NCBI GenBank assembly: GCA_020854105.1 | Contig: JADZGB010000043.1 | Span: 1 to 64,000, forward strand | Length of the DNA: 64,000 nt | Source: Burkholderiales bacterium | GTDB taxonomy: Bacteria; Pseudomonadota; Gammaproteobacteria; Burkholderiales; SHXO01 | Direction: 5' to 3' | In this document: positions 54,731-64,000 of the stretch, piece by piece | Position numbering within the stretch: position 1 is the first letter of the stretch | Layout of the letters: each line of letters begins with the position of its first letter | Notes under the pieces: generated by a model | Databases searched by the model: none | What the model was told of the DNA's origin: nothing | Seen by the model: the letters and a program-made list of their open reading frames with translations, nothing else | Program-made: the position numbers and the translations under genes

Positions 54731-56164
54731 TCACCCGAATACCCCTTGCAGATACCACCCCCGCTGGCCCTGGCGCTCGCGGTAGATCCACAGCTGCCGC
54801 CCTTGCGCGTCGCTGGCGACGAAGTAGTCGCGGGCGACGTCGCCGCCGTCCCACCAGCCGCCTTCGATGCGCTCCGGTCCGCCGTGCAGGACGAGCGGTC
54901 CCTCCAGTTGCGGGGAGTCGTCGCGCTCGCGCAGCCGGCGCGGCGGATCGAGCAGCCACAACGGCCGGCGCGCCCGTGTCGCGGCCGGCTGCGCGGCGCC
55001 GGGTTCGCACGCGCGCCAGGCCTGCTCCGGCCGATGGTCGTCGCGGCATGCGATGCCGTGCACCGCGTCCTCGCCCAGGCGCGCGCGCAGGTGATCGACG
55101 ATCGACGAGCGTTCCTCGTCGGGCAGCATCTCCTCCGGGAACAGCGACAGGTTGCGCGAGGCAAGCGGGCGCGTTTCCTCGCTGTCGAACTGGATCGCCT
55201 CGACCCGTTCGGGCAGTTCGACGCGGGCGAGGCGCTCGCGCAGCAGACGCGCGATGCGTTGCGGATCGCGCGTGGGACTGGAGAAGCCGATCTGCACGAT
55301 CGTCGGCGCGCGTTCCTCGTGCTGCAGGATAAGCTTCAGGCGCGTCAGGCCACTGCCCCTGGCGCGCAGGTGACCGCTCAGTTCCACGATCAGGCGCTGG
55401 GCGGCGAACAGCAGTGGCCCGGTCTCGTGCACCGGCGCCGGCAGGGGCAGGCGGGCGCGATAGTGCGCAGGCGGACAGTAGGGCGTGCGCGGATCGGGCA
55501 GGCGTCCGAGCGCGCGGTCGAGTTCGTCGAGCAGCCCCTGGCCGAAGCGCCGGGCCACGCCCTCGCGCGGCAGATCGAGGCAGGCGCCGACGCTGCGCAC
55601 GCCCATCAGGGCGAGGGCGCGCAGCGTGTCCTCTGGCTGCGCCAGCAGCGTGAGGGGGAGATCGTGCAGTACATCGGGCAGTTGCGCCGACTTGGTCACC
55701 GCGCGACTAATGCCGGCGCGCGCGAGCAGGCGTGCCGCGCCGGGCGTGGGCGCAGTGGCGATGGCAGCGGCATATCCCAGTTCGGCCAGATCCTGGCTCA
55801 GGCGCAGCTGCATGGCGGGCAGGCCGCCGAACAGGGCCAGGCTGCCTTCGATCTCCAGCAGCACGGCGTCCGGGGCATCGATGCTCACCACGGGGGTGAA
55901 CTGCCCGGCCCAGCCGGCGATGCGTCCCAGCGCGCGGTGCTCGGCCCCGGCATCGCGTGGCCGGGCCTGCAGGTCGGGACACAGGGCGATGGCGGCCGAC
56001 AGGCTCATGCCGGCGGCGATGCCGGTGCTGCGCGCGGACGGATTGCAGGACAGAATCTGCGGGCGGTTGCCGCCGCCGTGGACGACGAGGGCCTGGTCAG
56101 CCGGTGATGCGCGCAGAAGTAACTGCAGCGACAGATCCGGGAAGTGCAGGCAGGACCACAGCAT
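54731..56164 (-). CDS. imuB: Y-family DNA polymerase-like protein ImuB
   Basis: MLWSCLHFPDLSLQLLLR...; LSAAIALCPDL; DAVLLEIEGSLALFGGL; GVRSVGACLDLPREGVARRFGQGLLDELDRALGRLPDPR. Confidence 0.92.
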   Translation of the reverse strand: MLWSCLHFPDLSLQLLLRASPADQALVVHGGGNRPQILSCNPSARSTGIAAGMSLSAAIALCPDLQARPRDAGAEHRALGRIAGWAGQFTPVVSIDAPDAVLLEIEGSLALFGGLPAMQLRLSQDLAELGYAAAIATAPTPGAARLLARAGISRAVTKSAQLPDVLHDLPLTLLAQPEDTLRALALMGVRSVGACLDLPREGVARRFGQGLLDELDRALGRLPDPRTPYCPPAHYRARLPLPAPVHETGPLLFAAQRLIVELSGHLRARGSGLTRLKLILQHEERAPTIVQIGFSSPTRDPQRIARLLRERLARVELPERVEAIQFDSEETRPLASRNLSLFPEEMLPDEERSSIVDHLRARLGEDAVHGIACRDDHRPEQAWRACEPGAAQPAATRARRPLWLLDPPRRLRERDDSPQLEGPLVLHGGPERIEGGWWDGGDVARDYFVASDAQGRQLWIYRERQGQRGWYLQGVFG

Positions 56165-56190
56165 GGCGATGTATCGTCACGGCAACAGGC

Positions 56191-56931
56191 CTAGGCGATG
56201 CCCTGGCGGATCCGGCGCGAACGCGCGGGCGCCGCGGAGATCCGTTGTACCGTGATGTTTCTCTGCGTGATGTTCTCCTGCGTGATGTCCGTCTGCGTGG
56301 CGGTCAGGGGCTGCCCGAACCCGACATCGAGCGTGAGCGGCGCGGCCCAGCCGCCGCCTCGGCGCTTGAGGATGTGCAGCGTGAGCCGGCTGCGTCCGCA
56401 GGCCAGCTGGATGCGCAGCGGTGCCGGCGAGGGCTGCGCCGCACAGCGCAGGGGAGAGAACAGCACGCCCAGGCTCTTGCCCTGCTCGGCAGCCGATTGC
56501 AGGCGGCGCAGCGCGCGCTCCGCCACCGCACCGGGCCAGGCGATCACGGCGGAGCAGGCACCCGAGCGCAGGCAGCGCTCGGCAGCCCAGAGCGTCTGTG
56601 CGTCGGACCGGGACTCCACCACGATGAGACGAGACAGATCGATGCCCAGGGCGTCGAAGGCGGGGGCGTAGGGCAGATAGGGCGGTGCAACCAGCGCCAG
56701 CCACTTTTCCTGTCGGGACATCCGCGCCAGAGCCGGCGCGAGCAGGCGCAGTTCGCCGATGCCCGACTGGGCGATCAGAAGTTCGGTCAGCGCGGCGCGG
56801 GGCCAGCCGCCACCGGGGAGCAGACCGTCGAGTTCGGCGAAACCGGTGGGTACGCTCTCGACGGTGACCTTCGCATACTGGCTGCCCCGCCATACGGCGG
56901 GGTGCTGAAGGACGTGATCGAGGGCGGACAT
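56191..56931 (-). CDS. imuA: translesion synthesis-associated protein ImuA
   Basis: MSALDHVLQHPAVWRGSQYAKVTVESVPTGFAELDGLLPGGGWPRAALTELLIAQSGIGELRLLAPALARMSRQEKWLALVAPPYLPYAPAF. Confidence 0.92.
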   Translation of the reverse strand: MSALDHVLQHPAVWRGSQYAKVTVESVPTGFAELDGLLPGGGWPRAALTELLIAQSGIGELRLLAPALARMSRQEKWLALVAPPYLPYAPAFDALGIDLSRLIVVESRSDAQTLWAAERCLRSGACSAVIAWPGAVAERALRRLQSAAEQGKSLGVLFSPLRCAAQPSPAPLRIQLACGRSRLTLHILKRRGGGWAAPLTLDVGFGQPLTATQTDITQENITQRNITVQRISAAPARSRRIRQGIA

Positions 56932-57022
56932 GGCTGGATGCTGATCACCAAGAAGATTCCATTACTGGACATTCCACTGCTGGATCCCGACTTTCGCCGG
57001 GATGACGGTAGTCGCATTCGTA

Positions 57023-57643
57023 TCACGAGGCCTTGCCGTTGCGGATCACGCCGACCGCGATGCCTTCGATGGCGAAGGGATCGGTCTTCAGATCGACCAG
57101 GATGGGCGGAAAGTCCGCGTTCTCGGCGATCAGCTGCACCTGATTGCCCTGCCGCCTGAAGCGCTTGACGGTGACCTCGTCACGCAGGCGCGCCACCACG
57201 ACCTGTCCCGAGCGCGCCTCGTGCGTGCCGTGCACGGCGAGTAGGTCGCCGTCCAGGATGCCGATGTCACGCATGCTGGTGCCCTTCACCTTCAACAGGT
57301 AATCCGCGCGCGGCTTGAACAGCGACGGGTCGATCTGATAGCGGTGCTGGACGTGCTGCTCGGACAGGATCGGATGCCCGGCCGCGACCCGGCCGATGAC
57401 GGGAAGCCCCACGTTGAAGCTGTTGCGCAGCCGGATGCCGCGGGAAGCGCCGGGCAGCATCTCGATGTAGCCCTTGCGCTCGAGGGCGCGCAGATGCTCC
57501 TCGGAAGCATTGGCCGAGCGGAATCCGAGCTGCTGCGCGATCTCGGCTCGGGTAGGGGGAAATCCCGTTGATTGCAGGAAGTCGACGATCAACTGGAGCA
57601 CTTCGGCTTGACGTGGCGTGAGTTCTTCCATGGTTTTTCTCAT
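57023..57643 (-). CDS. lexA: SOS transcriptional repressor LexA
   Basis: [74 protein letters not shown] cleavage site; [18 protein letters not shown]. Confidence 0.95.
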   Translation of the reverse strand: MRKTMEELTPRQAEVLQLIVDFLQSTGFPPTRAEIAQQLGFRSANASEEHLRALERKGYIEMLPGASRGIRLRNSFNVGLPVIGRVAAGHPILSEQHVQHRYQIDPSLFKPRADYLLKVKGTSMRDIGILDGDLLAVHGTHEARSGQVVVARLRDEVTVKRFRRQGNQVQLIAENADFPPILVDLKTDPFAIEGIAVGVIRNGKAS

Positions 57644-57657
57644 CTTTGTTCTTTCTA

Positions 57658-57677
57658 TACTGTCAGTATATACATGC
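57658..57677 (-). promoter_or_regulatory. LexA (SOS) box upstream of lexA
   Basis: TACTGTCAGTATATACATGC: CTGT-N8-ACAT, one mismatch from CTGT-N8-ACAG, ~15 bp upstream of the lexA start. Confidence 0.75.
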
Positions 57678-58028
57678 AAGGCGCAAATGCAAGCGATGAT
57701 CGGCTTGCGCATGACATCCTGGCCGGCTCTCGACCGTCGCCCCGGACCGGACAGCGCCGGCACCAGCCCAGTGGGCTCGCACTGTTGCGGTGCGTGCAGA
57801 CGCATCCTCCCCTCGGCCCGAACCCTCGCCCGACATCGGATTGACATGCGTAAGTGGATGACCCCAAAAGCATATGAGCAGATGACGACGACGCACCATG
57901 CGAGCGGCACGCTTCCTGCGATCGAGCTGCGCGTGCCGCGTTGCAGTACGAACAGCGCACGCGGGCCGCACATGGACTGTTGCGGCTCGAACAAGTCCGT
58001 TCATGCGCTCATCTACAGGGGTAGACCG

Positions 58029-58538
58029 ATGCAAAGACGCGATTTCCTCAAGTTGTCCGCCGCGATGGCAGGTGCCGCCACATTGCCCATGTCTCTCGAG
58101 GCTTTCGGTGCGAAGGACCCGGTCAGGGTCGGGGTTCTGCACTCGCTGTCGGGCACCATGGCGATCAGCGAGACCGCGCTGAAGAACACGGCACTCATGA
58201 CCTTCGAGCAGATCAATGCCGCGGGTGGCGTGCTGGGCCGTCCCATCGAGCCGGTGGTGGTCGACCTCGCCTCCAACTGGCCGCTGTTCGCCGAGAAGGC
58301 GCGCCAGCTCATCACCCAGGACAAGGTGGCGGCGGTGTTCGGCTGCTGGACCTCGGTGTCGCGCAAGTCGATCCTGCCGGTGTTCGAGGAACTCGACCAT
58401 CACCTGCACGAGCCGGTCATGATCGGCGAGGTCAAGGCGGACGGGCAGTTCGACGTCGTGTGGAAGACCAAGGGTCCGGTACGCGCCCAGCCATGGAGCC
58501 CGTTCATCGCGGGCAACGAGCCGAAGCAGGACCGCTAG
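58029..58538 (+). pseudogene. urtA: urea ABC transporter substrate-binding protein, internally deleted
   Basis: N-terminus ([11 protein letters not shown]... [21 protein letters not shown]) joined directly to C-terminus ([43 protein letters not shown]); 169 aa versus about 400 aa expected. Confidence 0.85.
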
Positions 58539-58668
58539 GCGCGAGTGGCTCCGGTGCCCGGCTCGGGTACCGGGATGATGGCAGGTCGGGCCGCGCGCCC
58601 GCCCGGTTCGGCGACGTGCCGACGCGGCAACACGCACTCACGGGGACGGATACACCTTGGCTTCCATC

Positions 58669-59427
58669 ATGCGGATCGCACGGCACCTGCTGTCGATTCT
58701 CGCCGTGCTGTCCGCGCTCGCGCCTGGACGCTCGGCGCTGGCGGTCGATGCAGCGCTGATCAGCCGGCTCGCCAACGACGATGTCGCCGGCAAGGTCGAG
58801 GCGATCGGCATTCTGGTCGCATCCGGCGACCCGGCTGCGCTGCCGCTGCTGCGCGCGCTGCAGGACGGCAATCTGGCGCGGACGCCGACCGGCCAGATCA
58901 TCATCGCCGAGCCAGAAGCGGCGGCGAAGGATGCAGTCACCATGCTTACCCTCGATCCGGCGCCGGAAGCGGTCCAGTCCGTCGGCATCAACAATCGCGT
59001 GCGTGGCGCGCTGGCATCGGCCTTGTCGGCCTTCCGACTGTTCTCGCATGAGCGCGACGAACGCCTGCAAGCGGCGAGGCAGCTCGCGAACTCGGCCCCT
59101 GCCTCGATTGGACCGATCCTGTCGAAGGTGCTGCAGACCGAGTCCGATCCCCAGATCAGGGAACTGCTCGCGCAGGTCGGCAATGTCGGCCCGGACCTCG
59201 GTCAGAGCTACATCATCGACTCGTTCATGGTGGTGGTGCTCGGCGGCGTGGGCCAGCTGGCGGGCACGGTGTACGCCGCGCTCGGCCTGGGCGTGGCGAT
59301 GAAGTTCATGGAGCCCTACATCGGCGCGGTCCCCACCAAGATCCTGATCCTGGTGCTGATCATCGCCTTCATCCAGAAGCGTCCGCAGGGGCTGTTCGCC
59401 CTGAAGGGCCGCGCAGTGGAGGCCTGA
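58669..59427 (+). pseudogene. urtB: urea ABC transporter permease, internally deleted
   Basis: N-terminal non-TM domain (DPAALPLLRALQDGNL...RELLAQ) joined to the last part of the permease (VGNVGPDLGQSYIIDSFMVVVLGGVGQLAGTVYAALGLG...KRPQGLFALKGRAVEA); most TM helices missing. Confidence 0.85.
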
Positions 59428-59429
59428 GC

Positions 59430-60488
59430 ATGGATGCCGCCCTCACGCTTGCCGGCAGCGCACGCGCACTGGCAACGCAGTACGGGCAGTGGCCGCCGCT
59501 GTTCGGTGCACGCGGCTGGGCCCACTGCTCGCCTTGGTGCTGACGGTCACGATCCTGGTGCCGGTGCTGTTCCTCGCAGTGCCGCAGAGCAGTCCGTTCC
59601 ATCTGTCCGCCTACTTCGTCACGCTCGCAGGCAAGATCATGTGCTACTGCGTGGTGGCGCTGGCGATGAACCTCGTCTGGGGCTACACCGGCATCCTGAG
59701 CCTCGGCCACGGGGTGTTCTTCGCGCTCGGCGGCTACGCGTTCGGCATGTACCTGATGCGCATGATCGGTCGCGAGGGCCAGTACCAGAGCGACCTGCCG
59801 GACTTCCATGGTGTTCCTCGACTGGAGGGCCTATCCGTGGTACTGGTCCTTCACCGACCAGTTTTGGTATGCCTGCCTGCTGGTCGTGCTGGTGCCGGGG
59901 CTGCTCGCGTTCATGTTGTTGTTCTTCCGCAACGACACGGGTTTCGGCGGCAACAACGGCTTCACCGACTTCAAGCGCATTCTCGGCCTGCGCATCGCCG
60001 ATCCCGTCACGCGCGCTACGCTGTTCACGCTGACAGGCGTGTACCTGGCCGCCGTGCTGGTCCTCTCGCGCGCCATCCTGCGCTCGAAGGTCGGCCGCGT
60101 GCTGACCGCGATCCGGGATTCGGAGAGCCGGCTGATGTTCTCCGGCTACAACCCCTTGGGGTACAAGCTGTTCATTTGGACCCTGTCGGCGGTACTGTGC
60201 GGAATCGCGGGGGCGCTGTACGTGCCGCAGGTCGGCATCATCAACCCGAGCGAGATGTCGCCGGCGAACTCGATCGAGATCGCCATCTGGGTGGCGGTCG
60301 GCGGGCGCGGCACGCTGCTGGGCCCGGTGCTGGGCGCCGCGCTGGTCAACGGCGCGAAGAGCTTCTTCACCCAGTCCTTCCCCGAGTACTGGCTGTACTT
60401 TCTGGGCCTGCTGTTCGTTTTCGTGACCCTGTTCCTGCCCAGGGGCGTGATCGCCATCCCCGGCATGCTGCGAGGGAGGAAGGCATGA
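59430..60488 (+). pseudogene. urtC: urea ABC transporter permease with two frameshifts (about 59517-59520 and about 59806)
   Basis: MDAALTLAGSARALATQYGQWPPLFGARGW (frame 0) -> GPLLALVLTVTILVPVLF...QYQSDLPDF (frame 2) -> MVFLDWRAYPWYWSFTDQFW...RGVIAIPGMLRGRKA (frame 0). Confidence 0.8.
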
Positions 60489-61299
60489 GCGCAGTGACCA
60501 TGAGCATCAGCGGGAGCGCCAGTACCGCCATCGGGCGAGTGGTGGGCGAGGGCGTCGACGTTTCGCACGAGGCCATCCTCTATCTGGAGGACATCACCGT
60601 CAGCTTCGACGGGTTCCACGCACTGAACAGGCTCACGCTCACGGTAGACAAGGGGGAACTGCGCTGTGTCATCGGTCCCAATGGTGCCGGCAAGACCACG
60701 ATGATGGACGTGATCACCGGCAAGACGCGACCGGGTGCGGGCAGTGCCTTCTTCGGCCAGACCATCGACCTGACACGCCTGACCGAGGCCCGGATTGCGC
60801 ACGCGGGCATCGGCCGCAAGTTCCAGAAGCCGACCGTGTTCGAGCAGCACACGGTATTCGAAAACCTGGAACTGGCGATGAAGGCCGACAAGCGCGTGCC
60901 TGCCTGCGCGCACGCGTGGATTCGAGTCAGTTCGACCGCATCGCCCAGACACTCGCACTGATTCGTCTGACGGCAGAAGCCGGCAAGTTCGCCGGCCTGC
61001 TCTCGCACGGGCAGAAGCAGTGGCTCGAGATCGGCATGCTGCTCATACAGGAGCCGCAACTGCTGCTGCTCGACGAACCGGTGGCCGGCATGACCGACGA
61101 GGAGACCGAGCGCACGGCGGAGCTGTTCAGGACGCTCGCGGGAGAGCACACGGTGATCGTGGTCGAGCACGACATGGAGTTCATCGCCAGCATCGCGAAC
61201 GTGATCACCGTCCTGCACGAAGGCAGCGTGCTGGCGGAGGGCTCGCTGGACAGGATCAGGAACGACGAGCGCGTGATCGAAGTGTACCTGGGAAGGTGA
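60485..61299 (+). pseudogene. urtD: urea ABC transporter ATP-binding protein with frameshift near 60890
   Basis: CVIGPNGAGKTTMMDVITGKTRPGAG...NLELAMKADKR (frame of 60485) then ACLRARVDSSQFDRIAQTLALIRLTAEAGKFAGLLSHGQKQWLEIGMLLIQEPQLLLLDEPVAGMTDEETERTAELFRTLAGEHTVIVVEHDMEFI in frame of 60916. Confidence 0.85.
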
Positions 61300-61334
61300 G
61301 TGATCGATCCAGCGGACAGTTCGCTGGTCGGGCG

Positions 61335-61430
61335 CATCGTCGCCCCGGCGAAAGCCGGGATGACGTGGTATTGGATCCCGGCTTGCGCCGGAATGACGGC
61401 GTGTTGCGTTCGCCGGCATGACGGAGGTGT
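61335..61430. repeat. REP-like elements between urtD and urtE
   Basis: GTCGCCCCGGCGAAAGCCGGGATGACG, TGGATCCCGGCTTGCGCCGGAATGACG, GTTCGCCGGCATGACG. Confidence 0.7.
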
Positions 61431-61484
61431 CATCTCCTGAGCCCGGCAGCGGAGATGACGGGAACGTTTGCGGATGACCCAAGC

Positions 61485-61856
61485 ATGCTGAGCATTTCGA
61501 ATCTCGACCAGTACTACGGTTCCAGCCACACGCTGCGCGGCATCCGCTTCGATGTGCCGGCAGGCAAGGTCACGGCAATTCTGGGCCGCAACGGCGTGGG
61601 CAAGACGACGCTGCTCAAGTGCCTGATGGGCGTGCTGCCGGTGCGCCGGGGCCGGGTTCACCTCCTGGGAGAGGACATCACCGCGGTGTCGCCGCACCTG
61701 CGCGTGCGCCGGGGCCTGGGCTACGTCCCCCAGGGTCGCGAGATCTTTCCGCGGCTGACGGTCGAGGAGAACCTGCTGATGGGCATGGCCAGCCTCCCCG
61801 GGGGTGTCCGCGACGAGATGGACGCGCACGCCCCGCGCAGCCTCCTCGCGGTCTGA
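61485..61856 (+). pseudogene. urtE: urea ABC transporter ATP-binding protein, 3' truncated
   Basis: MLSISNLDQYYGSSHTLRGIRFDVPAGKVTAILGRNGVGKTTLLKCLMG...GREIFPRLTVEENLLMGMASLPGGVRDEMD then stops; signature motif and Walker B absent (~110 codons lost). Confidence 0.85.
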
Positions 61857-61940
61857 CCAGCGCATCGCGTGCACGGTCGCGTCGCGCAGGTTTTTTTCTT
61901 CCGCTCGGCACTCGCACGCCAGGTACCGGTCGAACCTGGC

Positions 61941-62456
61941 ATGCGCTTCCCCCCTGGACGTTCCCATCGATTCGTTGCATGCCTGGTCGCGCTGGGCTGC
62001 GCCGGTGTGTCCGCCGCGGCCGATCGGCCCGTGCAGGACGACATCGAGCGCAACCTCCAGGATCGGCGTGCGCGCGCATTCGAACTGCAGATGGACCTGG
62101 AGCCCGGAGCAGCTCCGGCGCCGCTGCCGGAGACGCAGGTACGACGCTCCGTGGTCGTGCCGGCCCCGGGGACGGGTCTCGTGAACGACTACGACCTGCT
62201 CGATGTACTGCCCCGCGTTCCACCTGCTGGCGAGCCGGGAACCGTACAGGGTCCGCGCGACAGCGTGGCCGTTCCCGCTCTGGTGGACAGCCAGCGCCGG
62301 CGACAGCAGGGGCTGCAGGCGCAGACACGCGACATGCCGGAAGCACAGCGGCGCCAGGCGCTGGAGGCACAACGGCTACAATTCGAACGTGAATTGCAGT
62401 CCGAGCGGTTGCGCTCGGAGATAATCCGCAACTCGGACCGGGCCCTGCGTCGCTAG
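61941..62456 (+). CDS. secreted hypothetical protein
   Basis: Signal peptide FVACLVALGCAGVSAAADRP; charged coiled-coil C-terminus. Confidence 0.5.
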   Translation: MRFPPGRSHRFVACLVALGCAGVSAAADRPVQDDIERNLQDRRARAFELQMDLEPGAAPAPLPETQVRRSVVVPAPGTGLVNDYDLLDVLPRVPPAGEPGTVQGPRDSVAVPALVDSQRRRQQGLQAQTRDMPEAQRRQALEAQRLQFERELQSERLRSEIIRNSDRALRR

Positions 62457-62514
62457 CGTACGCCGGTGTGCCAGCGGGCGGGTCCGGCCCTTCCGATCCA
62501 ACAAAGGAGATCCG

Positions 62515-63339
62515 ATGTCGAAGTCGATATTTCGCGCACTGACGGCGGCCTGCGCGACCGCCCTGGCCCTGACTACCGCTGCCCCCGTCCTTGCCGATGC
62601 GAAACTGGAACAGGCGCTGGCCGGCAAGCATCGCGACGCGAAGAATGTGGCCCGCGACCCGTACCGCCACCCCAGGGAGACGCTCGAGTTCTTCGGCATC
62701 AAGCCGGACATGACGGTGGTGGAGATCTGGCCCAGCGCCGGTTGGTGGACCGAGATCCTGGCCCCGTATCTGAAGGATCAGGGCAAGTACTACGCGGCCT
62801 GGTACGCGACCGGGTCCAAGAACACGCCCGAACCTCTGAAGGCACGGGAGAAGATGTTCGATGCAATGGTCGCGTCCCGGCCCGATGTCTACGGCAAGTT
62901 GATCAAGACCAGCCTGCTTCCGCCCGATTTCGTGGAGATCGCGCCCAAGGGCTCGGCGGACATGGTGCTCACTTTCCGCAGCGTGCACAACTGGGCCAGG
63001 CGAGGCAGCACGGACATGATGTTCAAGGCCTTCTACGATGCGCTCAAGCCGGGGGGCATTCTGGGGGTCAAGGACCATCGGGCAAAGCCGGGGACGCCGT
63101 TCCAGCAGCAGATCGACAGCGGCTACATGACCGAGGCCTACGTGATCGAGGCGGCCGAGCTGGCGGGCTTCCGCCTCGTCGGCTCGTCCGAGGTGAATGC
63201 CAATCCGAAGGACACGAAGGATCACGAGGCGGGCGTGTGGACGCTGCCGCCGACACTGATTCTGGGCGACAAGGATCGCGAGAAGTATCTCGCCATCGGT
63301 GAGAGCGATCGCATGACGCTGAAGTTCGTCAAGCCGTAG
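62515..63339 (+). CDS. exported class I SAM-dependent methyltransferase-like protein
   Basis: Signal peptide ...TTAAPVLADAK; RHPRETLEFFGIKPDMTVVEIWPSAGWWTEILAPYL; FYDALKPGGILGVKDHR. Confidence 0.8.
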   Translation: MSKSIFRALTAACATALALTTAAPVLADAKLEQALAGKHRDAKNVARDPYRHPRETLEFFGIKPDMTVVEIWPSAGWWTEILAPYLKDQGKYYAAWYATGSKNTPEPLKAREKMFDAMVASRPDVYGKLIKTSLLPPDFVEIAPKGSADMVLTFRSVHNWARRGSTDMMFKAFYDALKPGGILGVKDHRAKPGTPFQQQIDSGYMTEAYVIEAAELAGFRLVGSSEVNANPKDTKDHEAGVWTLPPTLILGDKDREKYLAIGESDRMTLKFVKP

Positions 63340-63359
63340 GCGCGGGCAGGGAGAGCGGC

Positions 63360-64000
63360 ATGGCATCGTCGATATCGGACGAGGTGGCTGCGCGCGCGCG
63401 CGAGCTGGAGCAGGCGGTGATCGCCTGGCGACGTGACCTGCACCAGCATCCTGAGCTGTCGAATCGGGAAACGCGCACGGCTGCGGTGGTCGCGACCCAT
63501 CTGGCGCGGCTGGGGCTGAAGCCGCGGACGCAGGTGGCCTACACCGGCGTGGTCGCCGTCCTCGACACCGGTCGCCCCGGGCCGGTGGTCGCGTTGCGGG
63601 CGGACATGGACGCGCTGCCGGTGGCCGAAGAGGTCGATCTGCCCTTCGCATCGAAGGAGCGGACCAGCTTCAACGGTCAGGACGTGGGCGTGATGCACGC
63701 CTGCGGCCACGATTGCCACGTGGCGATCCTCATGGGCGCTGCCGAACTGCTGGTCGGGATGCGCGACCGGTTGCACGGTGCGATCAAGTTCATCTTTCAG
63801 CCCGCAGAGGAAGGCCCGCCGCCAGGCGAGGAGGGCGGAGCGGCCCTGATGATCAAGCAGGGCGTGCTGGACAATCCCAGGCCGGATGCCATCTTCGGCC
63901 TGCACGTGTTCGCCGGCATCGATGCCGGCAAGATCGCCTATCGCCCCGGCCCCGCGCTGGCGAGCGCGGACCGCATCCGCATCCTGGTGCGCGGCGCGCA
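63360..64000 (+). CDS. M20 family amidohydrolase (hippurate hydrolase-like), partial at window end
   Basis: IAWRRDLHQHPELSNRETRTAAVVATHLARLGL, LRADMDALPVAE, MHACGHDCHVAILMGAAELL, FIFQPAEEGPPPGEEGG. Confidence 0.9.
   Translation, partial: MASSISDEVAARARELEQAVIAWRRDLHQHPELSNRETRTAAVVATHLARLGLKPRTQVAYTGVVAVLDTGRPGPVVALRADMDALPVAEEVDLPFASKERTSFNGQDVGVMHACGHDCHVAILMGAAELLVGMRDRLHGAIKFIFQPAEEGPPPGEEGGAALMIKQGVLDNPRPDAIFGLHVFAGIDAGKIAYRPGPALASADRIRILVRGA

Overview
High-GC (roughly 65-70%) proteobacterial chromosomal window, most likely betaproteobacterial, densely coded, with no rRNA, tRNA, CRISPR or transposase that I can see. Left part: a catabolic/transport group (amidase, DAACS symporter, ThDP decarboxylase, D-aminoacylase-like hydrolase), fdhD, an Lhr helicase, pcm, cbpA-cbpM, an intact branched-chain amino acid ABC operon, hsp20-lon, and a class III CoA-transferase. 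Centre: a T2SS/T4P-hybrid operon (31.8-41.3 kb) encoding GspG-F-E, PilM/N/O/P-like proteins, a secretin with a long C-terminal extension, and three more pseudopilins. Right part: nikR divergent from a TonB-dependent receptor, patB, an SOS mutasome (lexA-imuA-imuB and dnaE2) split by a ~2 kb island with VapBC and gene debris, and a urea ABC transporter operon (urtABCDE) in which every gene looks damaged. Main second-look items: (1) the decaying urt operon; (2) the mutasome cassette split by a TA/remnant island; (3) the hybrid secretion operon with an E5-lacking pseudopilin; (4) a 16-bp exact tandem duplication that frameshifts a benzoylformate-decarboxylase-like gene; (5) repeat structures (17-bp REP-derived tandem array, paired 28-bp hairpins, 12-bp Lys/Ala-type repeats, repeats in the hsp20 leader). 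All assignments come from reading the translations and sequence by eye; no searches were run.
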